From Vicia villosa (Eukaryota; Streptophyta; Magnoliopsida; Fabales; Fabaceae): a stretch of DNA of 64,000 nucleotides. The notes beneath the pieces were generated by a model, which ran no database searches, was not told the DNA's origin, and saw nothing but the letters and a program-made list of their open reading frames with translations. Location: NCBI RefSeq assembly GCF_029867415.1, contig NW_026704997.1, positions 1,054,001 through 1,118,000 of the forward strand, in the 5' to 3' direction. The translations under genes and the position numbers were made by a program. Positions 57,543 to 64,000 of this stretch are shown piece by piece. Every line of letters begins with the position of its first letter. Within the stretch, counting starts at the first letter, position 1.

Positions 57543-58074
57543 AATGTCTTAAGATATTGGGATGTGGTGTCGGTCTCTTTTGTTATCCTAGAACATTGAT
57601 TTTGTTGTTGCTCTTTCCTTCTTCGAACTCCAAGTAAATGATATTAGAAATTTTGGTATGGTCAAGGGATAAGAATTCTTAGTATATTCTATAGTTTCAA
57701 ATTTGTCTAATCTCCCACGTAAGAGAAGAAATAGGTCATTCCAATAAATCAAGACAGGACACTTCAACGAATCTTTCGCCCAGCAGCTAGCGCTTTCGTT
57801 GGCGGAAGTGGGCGCTCGGACAGAATGTTATATAAAGGGCGAGGAGAGCAACCCCAAAAAGAAGGCGTGTGATGTCAAGGAGTGTGTTCCCAACATAGAA
57901 GGTTCACACCACTAAAGGAAGAGTAATTATACCTCTCCTAAAATGGCAGAGAACTTCACGTCCCTGAACACCCGTCGTGAATAGATCTGACGCGAGGTTC
58001 TTCACCTGCATAATATTCCTGAGCTGCCTGCTCCGAAGGTAGATGTAATGGATCCTGAACTAGGAAGATGGTGC
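57543..58074 (+). other. Fragment of an unidentified repeat or coding sequence
   Basis: 57770-58074 is GC-richer than its surroundings. It has a TTATATAAAGGGCGAG TATA-like box (57829) and a short frame starting MAENFTSLNTRRE (57943) that continues past stops to KVDVMDPELGRW, cut off by the LTR at 58075. It looks like the start of a gene or retroelement interrupted by the Tat/Ogre insertion. I do not recognise the family. Confidence 0.4.
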
Positions 58075-61000
58075 TGTCATACCCCAAAATTTTCCCATCA
58101 TATTTTGACTCACATGACCTTCAACTCCTCAAGACTATGCAAGATTTGGGCACAATTACCTGTCTCCTAAACAACAAGCCTCCAATTAGGGTTTTGTCTC
58201 TCTCCAAGTAAAACCAGTTCTGATACCTCAAGTGGACTTCATGGCCTCTCATATGCTTCAAATAATCCTCACACCAAGTTTCAAGCTCTGATTCACAAGA
58301 TTGTTCAGTCAACTGCTCAAATGATCAATAGTCGACTAGTTTGACCTAAAAGTCAACTTTGGTCAAATCTACACTCAAAACTCTTGATTTTTGCACAACA
58401 TAAACATTTTGAGGTTTCATTCATCATTTGATCAAGAGTTGATCATGATTCATCAAGGAAAGCTCAGAAATCATCAAAAGTCCAAGTTTCTAAATTAGGT
58501 TTTTTTAGGAGAAAGTCAACTAAACTTTGACCAGCCATAACTCTCACATGGTTCATCAGAAATTTCTCAATCAATACTCATTCTCAAGGAAATTCATTTC
58601 TCTACAACTTTGAAGTTGGGCCCAAGTTCAAAAAATGCACCATTTGGAAGATATGAGTCAAAACATTACAAGTACTTCTAGAAGTTCACAAAAAGCTGTT
58701 TTCTGTCAGAGCCAATATCATCAAGATAAAATCCTCAAATACAAAATATGTTCCAAAGTGGCTTGTAGAGGACACCTTGAGCTTTCCAAAAAATCCTAGA
58801 ACACCTACATATGATAAATATTGAAGGAGTTATGGGTTGATGAAGTTGGCCAATTTTTGAAGGAGTGCATGTAGCAAATAAGTTCCAAAATTGATTTTCT
58901 TGCAAATGGGCCTATTCTTTTATGACCCAAACTTGCTTCTAAGGTTATCAAGAGTTTCCAAGTCCAAAACCACGACCATTTTATTTTTATTTTATTTTTT
59001 GTTGAATTTTTTCATTAAAAAAAATACCATTTAAGTCAAATATTTGAAAAAATATGAAGATATTTGATTGGGCTTGATTTCCAATAAATTTCAATCATCC
59101 AATATATCGAATATTTGGTTCAATTTCATGGCAAGAGAGATTGGAAAGAGAAGATAAAAATTGGAACCAAAATAGGAATATTTTTGTCATATTTTTATCA
59201 AATTTTCACCAAATCTCAAAAACTTATTTTTTTAATCAAATCTTTGCCCTAATTCTCACCATTATAAATACCCTAAGCCATTCATACCAACGGAGCACAA
59301 GATTTTGGAGAAGAGTAGGGTTTTCCAAGCTTCTAAAATACTTCAAAGAGAGTGACAAATCGTATTCTTCATTATAAGCATCCGCAAGGCCAAATAGCCA
59401 TCCTAAATCATTCCTGGGGTAAGATATGGTAAGATTGCATTGTTCTTAAGCTTCTATAGCATCCATAACGTATATTCCAAGTTTACATATTTATACATAT
59501 TTTGGGAAATTCGAATTGCTTGTATCCTTGCGTTTTAATGTGATTTGTTCATGTATATGAGTTTTTGGAAGCATTTAGGAGAGATTTGGATCGTTGGAAT
59601 GAAGTTACGAGGCCAAGAGCGAAATTCACCATTGTTAGGGCATGGAGTTTGTTTATCTTCGTTTTGGTACCTAAAGGAGATTTCAAACCAAACAAAAGGC
59701 ACCATCGTGTTCGCAAAGGTTTTTTGCTACGAAATCGTAGCTATTCCGCAGAAAAATCGCAGCAAAATCTGTAGGCGCACCATAGTGTATCAAAGACGTA
59801 TCACACAGGATCACGCGCCAGGTTTTCTAAATTCCTTTTGTTTTTTTATATAACCCTTTTGTTTTCTTTCTTTTTTAACTATACAATTTTTTTTAAAAAC
59901 ATAGCTTTTTATTAGGTTTTAATTTAGTAATTTAATTTAGTAATTTAATTAGGTTATTTTAATTAGTTTAATATCACTTAATTATTTAATCAAAAACATT
60001 AATTTCTAGATTTTAATTAGGCTAATTTTGACATAGTTTTTTTAATTAAGTTTTAACTAATGAATTTTAATGTTTAATTTAAACATTAGATAATTTGTAC
60101 ATAATAATTAATTTAGAAATTTACTTTAATAATCAATTAGTAATTAGGTTAAAAATATCGTTTTTAAATCCTTACTTTGTTTTTTATTTTAAATTCTCTT
60201 CTTCTCATGTCCACTTCTCGACTTCCCGATTTTATTATTGTTTAATTATTATTATGTAATTGTTTCGAGGTTGTAATAGTAATTAGGATTTTTTTTCCGT
60301 ATTTTATTTCTCCGTAGTTTTTCCATATTATGTAACTGCTAAGGGTTGTAATAGTACTTAGGCTTTTATTTTCCGCCTATTTTTGTTAATTATTATGTAA
60401 CTGCCCCAAAGCCTTGTAATAGTTTAAACTAGGATTTTACTTTTCCGCATCCCCCATTTTGGTATTGTAATCTCCCTCCCCAAAGTCTTGTAATAGGGTA
60501 GGATTTAATTTCCTCACTTTAAATTGTTGTATAATATTAACTGCGTGGTTAGTAAAATAGGCAGTGACAAAACAATTAATTGAATATAGATCACCTAATG
60601 CAAGATAAATATATGAATCAAATTCACGTGATTATTGCATCCACTCACCCTTAGGGTAATCCTCTCTTATGCTGCCTTTCGATGAATAATAGTCAAGTCC
60701 CTCGAGCATTGGGATACCTTAGCCTGCTACCTACGATTCTAAATCATCATAGTCCCTCCGATTTAAAGATCATGGTCCCTTCGATGTTGCCTACGATATA
60801 AATGATCTCGTCCCTCGAATAAATGATTATAGTCCCTTCGAATGCTAAGTTATCCTTACTTGTTGCCTTTTATGACTATTCACATCCAATGCATAGGACT
60901 TCCTACCCTCTTTATGGTAGGGATAGACCTATGACTATTCGATGACCCTTCGATGTCCCTCACATCCAATGAAAGGACTACCTACCCTCCTTATGGTATG

Positions 61001-61433
61001 GATAGCCCTTTCACACGAAGGACTTAAAGAACAATAAAGACCAACTTAGGATAGATAGCTCTTAACTGCTTGCTCATAATCATTTCAAAAATCAAATTAC
61101 TTTTCACACCTCCTTTTCAAAACAATTTCCAAAAGGCTACACTTATTTACAAGTTAAAGTCCTTATTCAAAAATCTTTTTCTAAACACACACGACACTTC
61201 TTTTCAAGAAATTCAAACAAAAACAAGTTAGCTAAGCAATTAAGAGCCCATGGGTAGGTAACCATGGATACAAAGGGTGCTTACACCTTCCCTTTGTATA
61301 ACCTACCCCCCGAAATCAATCTTTCAAAAGGTCTTTCCCATTCTTTTTGCCTTTCCAATTGGATAAAATAAAAGTCAGTGGCGACTCTTGCTATCCGCAA
61401 CATTTTAAAAGTCTGTTCTCCCATCGTATTACA
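58075..61433 (+). repeat. 5' LTR of a Tat/Ogre-type gypsy element
   Basis: 3.36 kb from TGTCATACCCCAAAATTTT, the typical opening of a large legume gypsy LTR group, to a terminal CA at 61432-61433 just before the primer site. A TATA box (TATAAATA, 59263) marks the probable promoter. Downstream come an AT-rich tract (59870-60180), GGGTGCTTACACCTTCCC near 61277 and TGGCGACTCT at 61378, the same tail layout as the LTR at 1-2501. Its short reading frames are not genes. Confidence 0.85.
59263..59270 (+). promoter_or_regulatory. LTR TATA box
   Basis: TATAAATA in CACCATTATAAATACCC, about 1.2 kb into the LTR; transcription would start near 59295. Confidence 0.6.
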
Positions 61434-61437
61434 AAAC

Positions 61438-61455
61438 TGGCAACTCTGTTGGGGA
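61438..61455 (+). other. Primer binding site, tRNA-Arg-like
   Basis: TGGCAACTCTGTTGGGGA, close to the TGGCGACTCCGCTGGGGA-type site of Ogre/Tat elements, four bases after the LTR end. Confidence 0.75.
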
Positions 61456-62599
61456 TATTTAAAGAGGGGTTACCTTAGAGCTAGGATCGCTTTAAATTGT
61501 TTGTCTTGTTTGCTTTATTTTTAAGGGTACTGCTTGGGAATGTTCTTGTGTGAAAGATTCTAACCCGAATCTCGAGATACCTTAGTTAAGTGGCAATAGA
61601 CCAAGGAGACAGTACGACTTGTCCCAATATGGTTGATCTGGTAGCCACCGTTAGTGTGACACTTTGGTTTGTCCTGATGGACCTTGAACATGATCGAGGA
61701 GACATTTGGCTGCCGCGTGGTGTCATTACGCACTAATTTGCCTTTAGAACCCTAGTTAAACTTGACTTTGGTCTATTAGGAAGTAGCGAGATGGTTGGCT
61801 TTGGATTTCTGACTAAAGCTGGTTAATACTCGAAGCTACACTCATTGAGATCAATCTTTCAAGATGTTTTCGGTCAACCATTCGAGTGTATACTAAGATA
61901 ATGCTTTCGAGAAAGATAAGTGATATGAGATTCCCTAGAACCTAGTTACTACTTTAGGACAGGTTGAACCAACTAAACTTCAGTGGGGAGGGTACTTACC
62001 TATGAACTTCATGCAAGCCTTTAAACCTAAGGACACTTGTGTGACTTGCTTGTGTGTGCTACTAACCCTTTGATTTCCTTGCAGGATTTGTTTATAGGAC
62101 TTATTTGTCCTTGTTACCTTATGGTTTGCCTGATGCATTACATTCGCATGACATCATGACATCATAACATAGCATATTAACTAACCCTTTCAAGGATCTT
62201 AGGGATTTTAGGGCGCACAATTTCAGGTGCTCTTATCAAGGACTGAATCCCTATTAAGGGGAAAGAGGATTTATTTTCCTCTAGCCATATGTCTTCTAGT
62301 GTAGAGGCGCAATACCTATCAAGGGGAAAGAGGATTTATTTTCCTCTGGCCATATACTTTTAAACTCATAAACGAGTATCCCGAATCAAAGGCTATGACC
62401 CACTGGATATGGTGAGGTTGATTCCCAGAGACGGACATTCAAAGATGAAAGTCAGAGTTCTTCAGACAAAGCTATGACCGATTTAATTTCTAAATGTCGC
62501 AAACTAAATTTCCTATAGATCCTTGAAAATATTGCATTTGCATTCATAACATCGCATAGCAGGTTTCTCATCCTCTCTCGCTGTTTATTTCAGCACAAA
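61456..62599 (+). other. Untranslated leader of the Tat/Ogre-type element
   Basis: No reading frame with motifs. 62251-62356 holds two copies, 65 bp apart, of CTATxAAGGGGAAAGAGGAT followed by TTATTTTCCTCTxGCCATAT. Confidence 0.55.
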
Positions 62600-63436
62600 A
62601 TGGATCTCGAGCATTCTGTCAGAAATCTTCAGGCCCAGAACAACCAATTCCAAGAGATAATCCTTAACTTGGCCAATGGGCAAGAAGAATTGAAGGCACT
62701 TCTGATCAAGAAGGAGAAGGATCAACATAGGCAACAAGGTGGTCAAGGTAATCGGAAATCCAAACCTAAGCGATCATTTACTCCGTTGCACATGCCGCTG
62801 TCTCAAGTTCTGCAACAACTGCTCAATTAGAACTTGATAACCCTATTGCCTCCATATTCAGTTCCTGCCAATCCTGCTCCTGGGTACAAATATAATGCAA
62901 GATGTGCTTATCATTCGAACAGTTCTGGTCATGATACCGAAGATTGTGGACCATTGAAGCATAGGATTCAAGACTTAATTGATGACAAGAACATTGATTT
63001 CAACTCACCTGAGGAACCTTATATGGCTGATGTTGTGCACAACCAGAAAAATCATAATGAACGCAACCAATCTGTTGGGGCAGTTCTAATCTCCACACCG
63101 GCGCCGCAACAAAGTCGTCTAAACAAGAAAGACACGCCTAAGCGTCAGTTCACAAAGATCAATATGTCACTAGCTCAGGTATTGCAACATCTGCTGAAGG
63201 CAAACGTGATTACTATAAGGGATCCTCCTCTGAAGCCCAACACTTCCTCTCCTCGCTATAATCCTAATGCGAGATATGCTTATCACTCCGACAGCATTGG
63301 ACATGACACTAATGGTTGTTGGCCGTTGAAGAACAAGATCCAAGATATGATCGATGCCGGTGAAGTTGAGTTTAACCCTCCTAAGAATCCTGTGGTGATC
63401 ACCACTCCCATACCTAGTCATGACAAGACTGATTAA
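62600..63436 (+). pseudogene. Gag remnant with duplicated C-terminal zinc-finger-like module
   Basis: A single frame of 278 codons interrupted by one TAG (62828-62830). It begins MDLEHSVRNLQAQNNQFQEI, a gag N-terminal coiled coil, then skips the capsid region and goes to a Lys-rich linker. Two modules of about 85 residues follow. Module 1 is PLHMPLSQVLQQLL through CAYHSNSSGHDTEDC and LKHRIQDLID (62770-63030). Module 2 is KINMSLAQVLQHLL through YAYHSDSIGHDTNGC and LKNKIQDMID (63150-63380). The C-X2-H-X5-H-X4-C pattern is complete in module 1 and loses its first Cys in module 2. Gag proteins of this lineage normally show one such module (recalled), so this copy has a deletion plus a duplication. 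Confidence 0.7.
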
Positions 63437-64000
63437 TGTCTAGAAGGATGGACTCTTGGATCATTAGATTTACTTTCATTTGTAACTTCTATTCTGTTTG
63501 TTTAAACATTTGACTTATGATAGACATTATTTATTTTAATAATCATCATTAGTGCATTGCATATGTTTGTCTTGAATTAATTATTTCGCTATCACTCATT
63601 TAAACTGTGTTTTCACTTTGTTTTATTTTGTGATATTCAACTCCTGCTAAGTTGTAAGCCTTTTTAAGGGAGGATGACTAAAATGATACCGCAACCACTT
63701 ACAGTATGCTTTTGAACAGACTGTGTTGACGATGTACATGCATTGTTTCAATTCTTAAACAGTAGAGAGATAAGGATGTTCATCCCTAGTCAACCCCTTT
63801 GAGCCTAAGGTGTAGGAGTTTTCTTTCATGTACAGAATAAAACCCTTAATCATAACCTGGGGCAGGGTAGTTACTCAGTTAACTCAGTCATGCCAGTATG
63901 CCTTTTACACAATTAGTGATGGGTTCCCGTAACCATTAAGTCAGGCAATCAAAATCCATCAAAAAGAAGAAAAAAATTATTAAGTTAAAACCTGTGAAGG
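63437..64000 (+). other. Internal region of the Tat/Ogre-type element, no gene seen
   Basis: Non-coding to the window edge, with no protease or RT motif. The TTTTAAGGGAGGATGAC phrase at 63663 is purine-rich, but no LTR start follows it. Confidence 0.4.

Noticed and set aside
59141..59853. Plus-strand frames of 69-102 aa at the middle of the 58-kb LTR
   Set aside because: Located around the LTR TATA box and R region; no protein motif.

Overview
The window is repeat-dense plant nuclear DNA, most likely from a cool-season legume (tribe Fabeae or a close relative; this is inference). Supporting signs are Tat/Ogre-type LTRs over 3 kb long, an Athila/Cyclops-type gypsy element with env-like coding, Sirevirus, Angela and other copia remnants, AT-rich spacers, GT-AG introns, and a gene of the organ-specific S2/P4 family described in pea. 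Nothing looks bacterial, organellar, or like CRISPR or rRNA. Only two host genes look intact: a two-exon BURP-domain gene of the USP-like class (17074-18045, +) and a two-exon organ-specific protein gene (24501-24908, -). Both encode small secreted proteins.

Layout. 1-16.6 kb is a stack of nested retroelements. A Tat/Ogre-type LTR (1-2501) has inserted into the 3' LTR of a minus-strand Athila/Cyclops-type element (2502-10442). That element has lost pol but keeps two successive env-like units. It in turn sits inside the 5' LTR of a decayed plus-strand Sirevirus (10443-12880). An LTR-like block (12887-14270) and the 3' end of an Angela/Tork copia element (14290-16575) follow. The Angela LTR ends about 500 bp upstream of the BURP start codon.

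17-30 kb holds the two host genes, a decayed FAR1/MULE-type transposase (20.25-21.96 kb, -), a 380-bp non-autonomous CACTA element with a 3-bp target duplication nested in an older inverted-repeat element (22993-23551), and a copia pol fragment (25.86-27.87 kb). 30010-33887 is a minus-strand copia element with both LTRs and an internal deletion that fuses the integrase zinc finger in frame to the reverse transcriptase. 35542-39810 is a whole Mutator-like (MULE) transposon with about 250-bp inverted repeats and a perfect 9-bp target duplication. 40.65-43.2 kb is a second copy of the 26-kb copia family.

44515-50215 is a complete CACTA (En/Spm) transposon with a 3-bp target duplication. Its TnpA-like gene is recognisable across at least five exons, while its TnpD gene is collapsed to a short ORF that appears to join the N-terminal start to the C-terminal tail. 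50.2-58 kb carries a Tourist-like MITE, a Sirevirus-type LTR, a broken plant-mobile-domain gene, a minus-strand Sirevirus RNase H fragment, a 212-bp (AT)n tract and a foldback MITE. From 58075 a second Tat/Ogre-type element runs off the end: LTR, tRNA-Arg-like primer site, leader, and a gag tail whose zinc-finger-like module is duplicated.

The window is best read as a record of nested transposition around two small genes. I found no convincing new multi-gene system. The most unusual items are the shortened CACTA element with motif clusters inside its own gene, the two successive env-like units, and the duplicated gag module.
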